From NCBI GenBank assembly GCA_049644345.1, contig JBARRS010000147.1, positions 1 to 7,547 on the forward strand: 7,547 nt of DNA. Reading direction: 5' to 3'. This document shows positions 1-5,403 of the stretch, one piece after another. Origin of the DNA: JBARRS01 sp049644345. GTDB taxonomy: Bacteria > Actinomycetota > Thermoleophilia > Gaiellales > Gaiellaceae. Numbering within the stretch: position 1 is the stretch's first letter; each line of letters starts with the position of its first letter. Made by a program: the position numbers and the translations under genes. A model generated the notes under the pieces. That model saw nothing but the letters and a program-made list of their open reading frames with translations, was not told the DNA's origin and did not search any database.

Positions 1-677
1 TCCAGAAGGGGGCGAGCAACAAGAACATCGACGTTCGCGTGCTCAGCCCCGGCGACAACGGCAACGTCTCACAGGCCAACAGCGTCTCCGCGGACTCCAA
101 GGCCAAGAACGAGAACGAAGCCGAGCAGACCGCAACCCAGAACGGGGGCAGCAGCGGCCCCGGCTCCACGGGCGTCCAAGCCATCGGCCAGCTCGCGGGC
201 AACGACCAGACTGCTAGGTCCGGCGCGCTCGCGGTCCAGGACGGCGCGACGAACACGAACGTGCCTGTGCGGGTCCTGAGCTGGGGCGGCAACGGCTCCG
301 TGACGCAGAGCAACGACGTCTCCGCGAAATCGCGGGCCAAGAACGAGAACGAAGCGACCCAGAACGCGACCCAGAACGATTCGAGCCTGAAGGGCGGTCG
401 CGGCTGCGGTTGTGACGGCTCGACCGAAGTGCAGGCGATCGGCCAAGCTGCGTTAAGCCACCAGAATGCCGAGTCACTCGCGATCGGCGCGCAGCTCGGC
501 GAGAAGAACCCGCGCTGCGGCTGCGGATCGGACAGCGGCAATTCCAGCGACCCGGTGAACGTGCTCAGCTTCGGCGGAAGCGGCGACGCGTCGCAGACCA
601 ACGATGCGAGCGCCGACAGCCGGGCGAGGAACTGGGACATGGCCGACCAGCTCGCAACGCAAGACCAGGGGTGGTGA
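1..677 (+). CDS. Gln/Asn-rich repeat surface protein, 3' fragment (5' end outside window)
   Basis: Function not recognised. The reading frame is open from the first bases of the window (codons from position 3) to TGA at 675-677, so about 224 residues of a longer protein are visible. The GTG at position 39 lies inside a repeat and is not a credible start. The protein is low in complexity, rich in Asn, Gln, Ala, Ser and Gly, with one Trp in the middle and one as the last residue. Three imperfect units each carry a VQAIGQ-type segment, a PVRVLS-GG-type segment and a stretch in which Gln, Asn and Ala alternate (QSN-VSA-S-AKNENEA-Q-ATQN). This alternation suits stacked beta strands, loosely like curlin repeats, but it does not fit the curlin consensus closely. 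The linkers differ: the first is Gly/Ser-rich, while the later ones hold two Cys-Gly-Cys motifs. No transmembrane anchor or LPXTG signal is seen at the C-terminus. Export is inferred, since the N-terminus is missing. The coding status is well supported; the role is unknown. Confidence 0.75.
   Translation, partial: QKGASNKNIDVRVLSPGDNGNVSQANSVSADSKAKNENEAEQTATQNGGSSGPGSTGVQAIGQLAGNDQTARSGALAVQDGATNTNVPVRVLSWGGNGSVTQSNDVSAKSRAKNENEATQNATQNDSSLKGGRGCGCDGSTEVQAIGQAALSHQNAESLAIGAQLGEKNPRCGCGSDSGNSSDPVNVLSFGGSGDASQTNDASADSRARNWDMADQLATQDQGW
3..674 (+). repeat. Three imperfect ~80-95 residue protein repeats
   Basis: Unit A (partial, 3-170), unit B (171-425) and unit C (426-674). Aligned landmarks are the VQAIGQ segment at about 174 and 429 and the Gln-x-Asn segment at 72, 306 and 594, giving periods of 78 and 96 residues; the difference lies in the linkers. 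At DNA level a 21-nt stretch encoding AKNENEA is identical at 101-121 and 335-355. Unit C has drifted, with NENEA replaced by NWDMA. This points to internal duplication followed by divergence. Confidence 0.7.
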
Positions 678-704
678 TGCGTTCGACCGAATAGCGCGAG
701 AACC

Positions 705-746
705 GAGAGCCGCCGGCCCCAAAAGGGTCGGCGGCTCTCCCGATTT
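705..746 (+). terminator. Intrinsic terminator after the repeat protein gene
   Basis: The arms 705-719 and 725-739 pair over 15 bp with one G-U wobble and a 5-nt loop (CAAAA). The stem is GC-rich and is followed by only a short T run (744-746), as is common in high-GC bacteria. It begins 27 nt after the stop codon of the repeat protein and lies before the next promoter, so it separates the two transcription units. Confidence 0.8.
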
Positions 747-773
747 CCAGGTCTTTCGGAGCGGAGGCTTGCC

Positions 774-802
774 TTGACACGTCCAGAAGGCAGGAGTAGC
801 GT
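774..802 (+). promoter_or_regulatory. Probable sigma70-type promoter for the 842/1400 gene pair
   Basis: A perfect -35 hexamer TTGACA (774-779), a 17-bp spacer and a -10 hexamer TAGCGT (797-802), which keeps the T-A----T core usual in high-GC actinobacteria. The expected transcription start is near 809, about 33 nt before the GTG at 842. Its place just downstream of a terminator and upstream of a co-directional gene pair supports the call. Confidence 0.6.
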
Positions 803-841
803 CGAACACGAGAACGAAAGCCACGAGGGGTTGGGACTTCC

Positions 842-1393
842 GTGGACGCGACGCGGTTCGGAGGGCTACTGCGGCGCAGGGCTCAGCACCGGTCGGAGCA
901 AACTCGGCCGATGTCGTACTTCGCTTTGCCCGCACTCGTGGCCATTCTCGCCGGGCTGGGCAGCCCGCCCGCCCAGGCCCAGCCGACACCCCGTCCGGAC
1001 CCGAACCCGAAGGGGACTCTCGTGGGCCCCGACCCGGCCCCGGGAGCAGCTTCGCCCGCTCCAACCCGCCGGACTTCGACACCGTTGGCCCAACCGCACG
1101 CGGTCACGACAACCTTCGCCGCACCTGCCAGGCCGGCGCCCCCGAAGCCGAAGGCTGCCGAGCCGAGCGGTCGAGCTCGACCGGCGCACGCTGCCTCCGT
1201 CGAGCGGCAGGCGGCGCGCGCGCTCGGAGTCCTGTTCCCGTTTCCTGCGGCCACCGAGGCAGCCCTCGGCGTCGCCGGCGACCGCTCGACCCGCCCTCTC
1301 CTCCTCTCCGCGCTGGCGCTCATGGTCCTCGTGCTGACCAGTGCATCCCTCCTCGCCCTGACAGCCCGGGCTACTCGACGCGTGAGGAGGTAA
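842..1393 (+). CDS. Small secreted/membrane-anchored Pro/Ala-rich protein
   Basis: Not recognised; 183 residues if GTG 842 is the start. An Arg-rich N-terminal stretch precedes a hydrophobic segment (residues 26-40) that ends in AQA-Q at about 46, a typical signal peptidase I site. Next is a long Pro/Ala/Arg-rich, probably disordered region (47-125). A hydrophobic helix (153-173) and the tail RRVRR complete it. The predicted topology is an extracytoplasmic chain held by one C-terminal helix with a basic cytoplasmic tail; no LPXTG sortase motif is present. The start is uncertain. GTG 842 has GAGGGG at 825-830 and gives a basic n-region. ATG 911 (residue 24) gives a shorter signal peptide without positive charge and only a weak GGAG at 895-898. 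The overlapping frame from 774 to 1337 lacks such features. The gene ends 6 nt before the 1400 gene and contains that gene's ribosome binding site, so the two are probably co-expressed. Confidence 0.6.
   Translation: MDATRFGGLLRRRAQHRSEQTRPMSYFALPALVAILAGLGSPPAQAQPTPRPDPNPKGTLVGPDPAPGAASPAPTRRTSTPLAQPHAVTTTFAAPARPAPPKPKAAEPSGRARPAHAASVERQAARALGVLFPFPAATEAALGVAGDRSTRPLLLSALALMVLVLTSASLLALTARATRRVRR
1385..1390 (+). promoter_or_regulatory. Strong Shine-Dalgarno inside the end of the upstream gene
   Basis: AGGAGG lies in the last codons before the TAA at 1391-1393 and sits 9 nt before GTG 1400. It fixes the start of the downstream gene and suggests translational coupling. Confidence 0.75.
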
Positions 1394-1399
1394 GCGCTC

Positions 1400-2518
1400 G
1401 TGCGTGCTCGACGATCTCGCTCCGCCACCGCACTCGCTCTCCTTGCGACCAGCACTCTGCTCCTTGCAACTGCAGCCGGCAGCCGGGCCGCCTCGGGGCC
1501 CACTGTGACCTTCTCGTGCACTCCAGCGCCCGACAACTGCACCGGCTGGTACACGAGCAGCGTGACGGTGAGCTGGAGCTACGCCGACCCGAGCGGGATT
1601 ACCAACACAGATGGATGCAATGTGCGGACGCTGACGACCGATACGCAGGGGACCGTCCTCTCCTGCGCCGCCACGAACACCGGCAACATCACGACGAACG
1701 TCCAGATCGCCGTCAAGGTCGACAAGACGCCTCCTCAGGTCACAGGAGCGATCCCGCAGCGTGGCCCGGACGCGAACGGCTGGTACAACCATCCGGTCGC
1801 GATCGCCTTCCAAGGCAGCGATGCGACCTCGGGGATCGACTCCTGCACCTCGCTCACCTACGGGGGACCGGATAGCTCCGGGGCGAAGGTCAGCGGAACC
1901 TGCCGCGATCGAGCCGGAAACACCAGCGCCCCCTCGTCGTACGGGCTCAAGTACGACGCCACGCCGCCCTCCCTCAGCGTCCACGTCGCGGCGACCGACG
2001 GTGCCGTGCTCCTGCGTTGGAGCGCCTCGCCGGACACAACGCTCGTGACTGTCGCGCGCGCGACCGGGCGCACGGCCCCTGAAGCGCTGGTCTACAAGGG
2101 TCGAGCTCGAGGTTTCCGAGACAGACGCGTACGAAACGGGCTCGCGTACCGCTACGCGGTCACGGCCTACGACGTGGCTAACAACGCGACCACGAAGACG
2201 GTCGCCGCCCTGCCGCTGGGCGCGCTGTTCGGCCCTCGCCCGGGTACGCGCGTCAAGGCTCCGCCGCTCCTCCGCTGGAGAGCGATCTCACACGCGACGT
2301 ACTACAACGTGCAGCTGATCCGCGGACACAGGAAGATCCTCAGCGTCTGGCCGACCAGGGATCGCTTCCGCCTCCATCGCAGCTGGGTCTATCAGGGCCG
2401 GCGCTACCGGCTGAGCCCCGGTCGCTATCGCTGGTTCGTCTGGCCGGGCCTCGGCTCGCCTGCGGCGAATCGCTACGGCCGGCTCCTCGGCCAGAGCGAC
2501 TTCGTCGTTACCCGCTGA
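1400..2518 (+). CDS. Secreted protein with Ig-like and FnIII-like domains
   Basis: 372 residues. The exact function is not recognised, but the architecture is clear. A signal peptide covers residues 1-31 (basic n-region RARRSR, hydrophobic core 10-26, SRA-A cleavage). Two tandem bacterial Ig-like modules follow, about 34-109 and 112-188. Each starts with a GWY motif (49-51, 127-129) and ends with a V/L-K-(V/Y)-D-x-TPP boundary (108-112, 186-190). Cysteines at 40, 47, 73, 89, 149 and 168 probably form disulfides. Residues 190-270 resemble FnIII (LRWSAS, then Y-Y-V-AYD). Residues 275-372 form a Tyr/Arg/Trp-rich beta domain with YYNVQL and RYRWFVWPG. Modules of this kind usually mediate adhesion or structure at the cell surface; no catalytic motif is seen. 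There is no C-terminal anchor, so attachment, if any, would be non-covalent or through a partner such as the 842 product. The GTG start is set by AGGAGG 9 nt upstream. Confidence 0.85.
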   Translation: MRARRSRSATALALLATSTLLLATAAGSRAASGPTVTFSCTPAPDNCTGWYTSSVTVSWSYADPSGITNTDGCNVRTLTTDTQGTVLSCAATNTGNITTNVQIAVKVDKTPPQVTGAIPQRGPDANGWYNHPVAIAFQGSDATSGIDSCTSLTYGGPDSSGAKVSGTCRDRAGNTSAPSSYGLKYDATPPSLSVHVAATDGAVLLRWSASPDTTLVTVARATGRTAPEALVYKGRARGFRDRRVRNGLAYRYAVTAYDVANNATTKTVAALPLGALFGPRPGTRVKAPPLLRWRAISHATYYNVQLIRGHRKILSVWPTRDRFRLHRSWVYQGRRYRLSPGRYRWFVWPGLGSPAANRYGRLLGQSDFVVTR

Positions 2519-2527
2519 GACGCGCGC

Positions 2528-3283
2528 TCAGAGCCTCCCCGCTTCGGTGATCCGCTGCAGGAACTGCCGTGTCCGTGGCTCCCGCGGCGCGGCGAAGATC
2601 CTCTCGGGTGGGCCCTGCTCGAGGATCACTCCGGCGTCGAGGAAGCACACTCGATCGGCGAGGTCGCGCGCGAACGACATCTCGTGGGTAGCGATCAGCA
2701 TCGTCATGCCCGCTTCGGCCAGTTCGCGGATCACGTTCAGCACTTCGGCCACGAGCTCCGGGTCGAGAGCGCTCGTAACCTCGTCCAGCAGCATCAGGTC
2801 GGGTCGCATCGCGAGGGCGCGCACGATGGCGACGCGCTGCTGCTGTCCGCCCGAGAGGCGGTCGGGGTAGTCGTCCCGCTTGTCCCCGAGGCCGAAACGC
2901 TCGAGAAGCGCCGTCGCCTGCTCCTCCGCTTGAGCCCGTCCGACCCCCAGGGCCTTCGTCGGCGCCAACGTGACGTTGCGCAGCACGGTCATGTGCGGAC
3001 AGCGGTTGAAGGCCTGGAAGACGATGCCGATCCGCCGGCGAACGTGGTTGACGTCGACGCCGCGGGCCGTGATCTCCTGGCCGCGGACGACGATTCGGCC
3101 GGCGTCGATTCGCTCGAGCAGGTTGACGCAGCGGAGCAGCGTCGACTTGCCCGAGCCCGACGCCCCGATCAGGCAGACGACCTCGTGCTCGGCAAGCGTC
3201 AGGTCGATTCCCTTCAGCACCTCGAGGCGCCCGAAGGACTTTCGCACTCCCTCGAGCCCCAGCGCGGCGGGAGCCGTGCTCAC
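2528..3283 (-). CDS. Polar amino acid ABC transporter, ATP-binding protein (GlnQ/HisP type)
   Basis: 251 residues, a normal length for this family (PAAT importers). It hydrolyses ATP at the inner face of the membrane to drive amino acid uptake. Visible motifs are Walker A GASGSGKST (40-48), Q-loop Gln90, signature LSGGQQQR (143-150), Walker B LMLLDE (163-168), D-loop SALD (171-174) and H-loop His200 (ATHEM). The residue after the catalytic Glu is Val (DEVTSALD) where many relatives have Pro, a variant known in this family. The GTG start at 3283 overlaps the permease stop by 4 bp (GTGA) and has GGAG 4 nt upstream (3288-3291). The frame stays open far upstream, but that part only shadows the permease gene. 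It is the last gene of the operon and ends 9 bp from a convergent gene. Confidence 0.95.
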   Translation of the reverse strand: MSTAPAALGLEGVRKSFGRLEVLKGIDLTLAEHEVVCLIGASGSGKSTLLRCVNLLERIDAGRIVVRGQEITARGVDVNHVRRRIGIVFQAFNRCPHMTVLRNVTLAPTKALGVGRAQAEEQATALLERFGLGDKRDDYPDRLSGGQQQRVAIVRALAMRPDLMLLDEVTSALDPELVAEVLNVIRELAEAGMTMLIATHEMSFARDLADRVCFLDAGVILEQGPPERIFAAPREPRTRQFLQRITEAGRL

Positions 3284-4134
3284 GGCGCTCCGCCGGCGAG
3301 TTGCCGCCGCCGGTCCCGCGCGATCAACCAGTCTGTCAGGCGGGCGAGAGGGATCGTCAGCAGCACGAACAGGAGCGCAGTCGCCAGATACGGCGTGTAG
3401 TTGAAGGTCGAGGCGGAGTCGATCTGGGACTGCCGAAAGGCCTCGACCGGACCGATCAGCGCGACGAGCGCCGAGTCCTTCTGAAGGCCGATGAAGTCGT
3501 TCAGCAGCGGCGGCACGACGCGCCGGACAGCCTGGGGGACGATCACGTAGCGCAATGTCTGCGGGCGCGTCAAGCCGAGTGAACGTGCCGCGGCCTCCTG
3601 GCTCGGATGAACGGACTCGATTCCAGCGCGGTAGACCTCGGCCACGTATGCCGAATAGACGAGCACCAGTGCGGCCACGCCCCAGAAGAGCGGTGAGCTC
3701 GGCACGCCCGAGAGCTGCAGCGCCGGCGCGCCGAACCCGAGGATGTAGATCACCAGGATCGTCGGGATGCCACGGAACAGGTCCGTGTACGCAACGGCGA
3801 GCAAGCGAATGGGGAAGAAGACCGGGCCGGGCAGCCCCCTGAGCAGAGCAATTGCAAGCGCGACGAGGAGAATGACGCCCTCGGCGATACAGAAGATGCG
3901 CACGTTCAGGGCAAAAGCGCGCGCGATCTCCGGGAACGAGCTCCGGAAAATCCCGACGTCGAAAAACGCCTTGCGCACCGCAGGCCAACCTGCAGACGTC
4001 ACGACGAGCAGGACGACAGCCGTCAAGAAGACGACCGTGCTGGCAAACGCGATCCCGACGCCGCGGACGCCCTCGGCACCGACGCCGCCCAGAATCCGCG
4101 AGCCCCGGCTGCCGACCGCCTCGTCCGCCCGCAT
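3280..4134 (-). CDS. Polar amino acid ABC transporter, permease
   Basis: 284 residues, somewhat longer than the usual 220-250 because of a charged N-terminal extension (about 1-27) and a long segment between the first two hydrophobic helices. Hydrophobic segments lie at about 28-48, 80-99, 106-118, 124-138, 148-166 and 247-268. The cytoplasmic EAA loop that contacts the ATPase is clear at 180-200, with EAA-R-LG (Gly187) and the V-I-V-P end. The sequence Leu-Phe-Arg-Gly-Ile-Pro-Thr (119-125) is typical of the His/Glu/Gln/Arg permease family. With only one permease gene in the operon, a homodimer is likely. ATG 4134 lies 13 nt after the stop of the binding protein gene, with no strong ribosome binding site, so it may depend on coupling to the gene upstream. 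Confidence 0.93.
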   Translation of the reverse strand: MRADEAVGSRGSRILGGVGAEGVRGVGIAFASTVVFLTAVVLLVVTSAGWPAVRKAFFDVGIFRSSFPEIARAFALNVRIFCIAEGVILLVALAIALLRGLPGPVFFPIRLLAVAYTDLFRGIPTILVIYILGFGAPALQLSGVPSSPLFWGVAALVLVYSAYVAEVYRAGIESVHPSQEAAARSLGLTRPQTLRYVIVPQAVRRVVPPLLNDFIGLQKDSALVALIGPVEAFRQSQIDSASTFNYTPYLATALLFVLLTIPLARLTDWLIARDRRRQLAGGAP

Positions 4135-4147
4135 GCCTAGAGGACCG

Positions 4148-5026
4148 CTACTTCAGAAGGGGCGCGTGTGCCTTGCTCGAGATCCACTCCTGCTCGAGGC
4201 GCGCAAGAGTTCCGTCTTGTTTCAACGACTGCAGCGCCTTGTTCACGCAGCCGACGAGCGAGCTGCCCTTCTGGAAGACCAGGCCGAAGTGCTCGTGCGG
4301 GCCGACGGTCGGGAGGCGGCCGACGACGGTGCTGTTCGGCACCTGGGCCACGGAGATGTAGTACGCGGTCGGAAAGTCCACGACGATCCCGTCTATCCCC
4401 TTCGCTTTCAGAGCGGACACGACGTCGTTCGAGTTGCTGTACACCGAGGGCTTCTTGTCGGGCTTGATGTTCTTGACGACGTAGCTGTAGCTCGTCGTCC
4501 CGATCTGCACGCCGAGCTTGTACTTCTTCAGCCCCGCGACGCTCGTCGCGCTCGCTATCGGGGTCCCCTTTCGTGCGACGAGCGCCTGGTTCACCTCGTA
4601 GTAGGAATTGCTGAAGTCGACGGCTTTCGCCCGGTCTGCCGAGTACGAAACCTGGTTGATGTCGAAGTCGAAGCTCTTCGAGCCGGGCTTGATCAACTGA
4701 TCGAACGGGACGGCGACCCACTTGACTGCTCCCTTCGCGAACCCGAGCTTTCCCGCGACCGCGTAGGCGACAGCGCTCTCGAAACCCTGACCGCTGCGGG
4801 GGTCGCTCGTTTTCCACGGCGGCTTCGCCGTGCCGCCGTACCAGGGCGGGTAGGCAGGATTGTCCGTGCCGATCGTCAGCTTGCCGGCGGTGAGCAGCTG
4901 TAGGTTGGCCTTGGCGCAGGAATTGCCGCCGGTGGTCTTCCCCGCGCTCTTCTTGGCTCCGCCACAACCAGCCGCGAGCGCGCCGAGCGCTGCGACGAGA
5001 ACGAGCAGGAAGAGAAGCTTGCGCAT
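4148..5026 (-). CDS. Polar amino acid ABC transporter, substrate-binding lipoprotein
   Basis: 292 residues, SBP_bac_3 family, the extracytoplasmic receptor of the importer. The signal peptide MRKLLFLLVLVAALGALAAG is followed by Cys21 in the lipobox LAAGC, so the mature protein is lipid-anchored. Family landmarks are TDNPAYPPW (54-62) at the binding cleft, GFESAVA (81-87) where relatives often have GFDVDLA, SADRAK-VDFS (129-139) with Arg132 as the likely ligand carboxylate contact, VQIGTTS (173-179) and Asp217 (VVDFPTAYY), a likely contact for the ligand amino group. Cys37 and Cys260 could form a disulfide. The substrate is an amino acid or close analogue; specificity cannot be read from the sequence. 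ATG 5026 starts a textbook lipoprotein signal, but no Shine-Dalgarno precedes it (the nearby bases are C-rich). Confidence 0.93.
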   Translation of the reverse strand: MRKLLFLLVLVAALGALAAGCGGAKKSAGKTTGGNSCAKANLQLLTAGKLTIGTDNPAYPPWYGGTAKPPWKTSDPRSGQGFESAVAYAVAGKLGFAKGAVKWVAVPFDQLIKPGSKSFDFDINQVSYSADRAKAVDFSNSYYEVNQALVARKGTPIASATSVAGLKKYKLGVQIGTTSYSYVVKNIKPDKKPSVYSNSNDVVSALKAKGIDGIVVDFPTAYYISVAQVPNSTVVGRLPTVGPHEHFGLVFQKGSSLVGCVNKALQSLKQDGTLARLEQEWISSKAHAPLLK

Positions 5027-5060
5027 GCGTCGGGGGGTCGCCGAGGTCGGGAGCGGCGCG

Positions 5061-5090
5061 AGCCTACCACACGACCGGAGCGACCCTGAA
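5061..5090 (-). promoter_or_regulatory. Possible promoter of the ABC transporter operon
   Basis: On the minus strand TTCAGG (5085-5090), an 18-bp spacer and TAGGCT (5061-5066). The -10 keeps the T-A----T core; the -35 matches the consensus in only three positions. The expected start near 5054 gives a leader of about 28 nt without an evident ribosome binding site. Weak evidence. Confidence 0.3.
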
Positions 5091-5128
5091 TCCGCTCAAC
5101 GCGCCATCCAGGCCCGTGCTGAGCGGGC

Positions 5129-5134
5129 TACCAT
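5129..5134 (+). promoter_or_regulatory. Possible -10 element of the tRNA gene
   Basis: TACCAT, ending 9 nt before the mature 5' end of the tRNA. This would give a very short leader for RNase P to remove. No good -35 hexamer is found at 16-18 bp spacing, so the call rests on position and the T-A----T core. Confidence 0.3.
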
Positions 5135-5143
5135 CGACCCCGC

Positions 5144-5215
5144 GCCCCCGTAGCTCAGTGGATAGAGCAGCGGTTTCCTAAACCGCGTGCGCTGGTTCGA
5201 TTCCGGCCGGGGGCA
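5144..5215 (+). tRNA. tRNA-Arg (anticodon CCT)
   Basis: A 72-nt cloverleaf. The acceptor stem GCCCCCG (5144-5150) pairs perfectly with 5208-5214, and A5215 is the discriminator. The D-arm is GCTC/GAGC. The anticodon stem GCGGT/ACCGC encloses loop TTCCTAA with anticodon CCT at 5177-5179, reading AGG. The variable loop is 4 nt. The T-arm GCTGG/CCGGC has one G-U pair and loop TTCGATT. The 3' CCA is not encoded (TTC follows), so a CCA-adding enzyme is required. It diverges from the ABC operon. Confidence 0.97.
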
Positions 5216-5216
5216 T

Positions 5217-5228
5217 TCCACTAGTGGA
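5217..5228. repeat. Perfect 12-nt palindrome directly 3' of the tRNA
   Basis: TCCACTAGTGGA, beginning 2 nt after the tRNA discriminator base. As RNA it could form only a 4-bp stem with a CUAG loop and has no T run, so it is not a convincing terminator. It may mark the 3' trailer or be chance. Confidence 0.5.
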
Positions 5229-5310
5229 GCGCCACAGACATCTAGCTCACGCAGCCCGACACGTCCACTCGATTCCGAGCCGATCCTGTACTGCGGGGAG
5301 GAGGTTGCCG

Positions 5311-5346
5311 CCCGCGCGCGTTTCGGCTTAGCCTGCGCGACGCGGG
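5311..5346. other. GC-rich imperfect hairpin in the tRNA-protease gap
   Basis: CCCGCGCGCG (5311-5320) can pair with 5336-5346 over 10 bp with one bulged A (5340); the loop is 15 nt and holds a small GGC-TTA-GCC stem. It lies 58 nt beyond the stop of the protease gene and could weakly terminate either that gene or the tRNA transcript. No T run follows on either strand. I see nothing else in the noncoding stretch 5229-5403. Confidence 0.25.
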
Positions 5347-5403
5347 TCGAGGGCGCTTCGCCGGCATCAGCCGCGCCGGGGCCACCGCAGCCGAGTTCCT
5401 GAT

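Noticed and set aside
39..41. GTG as the start of the repeat protein
   Set aside because: It falls inside the RVLS repeat segment, and the preceding codons match the equivalent part of the next repeat; there is no signal peptide.
1..677. CRISPR-like array in the repeated region
   Set aside because: The repeats are imperfect, about 234-288 nt apart, in frame and protein-coding; there are no uniform short direct repeats with spacers.
774..1337. Overlapping plus-strand frame across the 842 gene
   Set aside because: Its product is Arg/Pro/Ser-rich without domains, and its TTG start coincides with the -35 TTGACA. The 842 frame has a signal peptide, a membrane helix and a coupled downstream gene.
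866..1984. Long minus-strand frame opposite the two surface genes
   Set aside because: The protein is dominated by Arg/Gly without domain features; it is the typical antisense shadow of GC-rich codons.
3284..3988. N-terminal extension of the ATPase frame by 235 codons
   Set aside because: The extension overlaps the permease gene in another frame and reads as low-complexity Arg/Ala/Pro. The family length and the GTGA overlap fix the start at 3283.
3767..4903. Long plus-strand frame opposite the permease and binding protein
   Set aside because: Both opposite genes have unmistakable family motifs; this frame has none.
5216..5403. Small protein gene in the tRNA-protease gap
   Set aside because: The open frames here lack a plausible ribosome binding site and recognisable composition, and the only plus-strand one starts within the tRNA.
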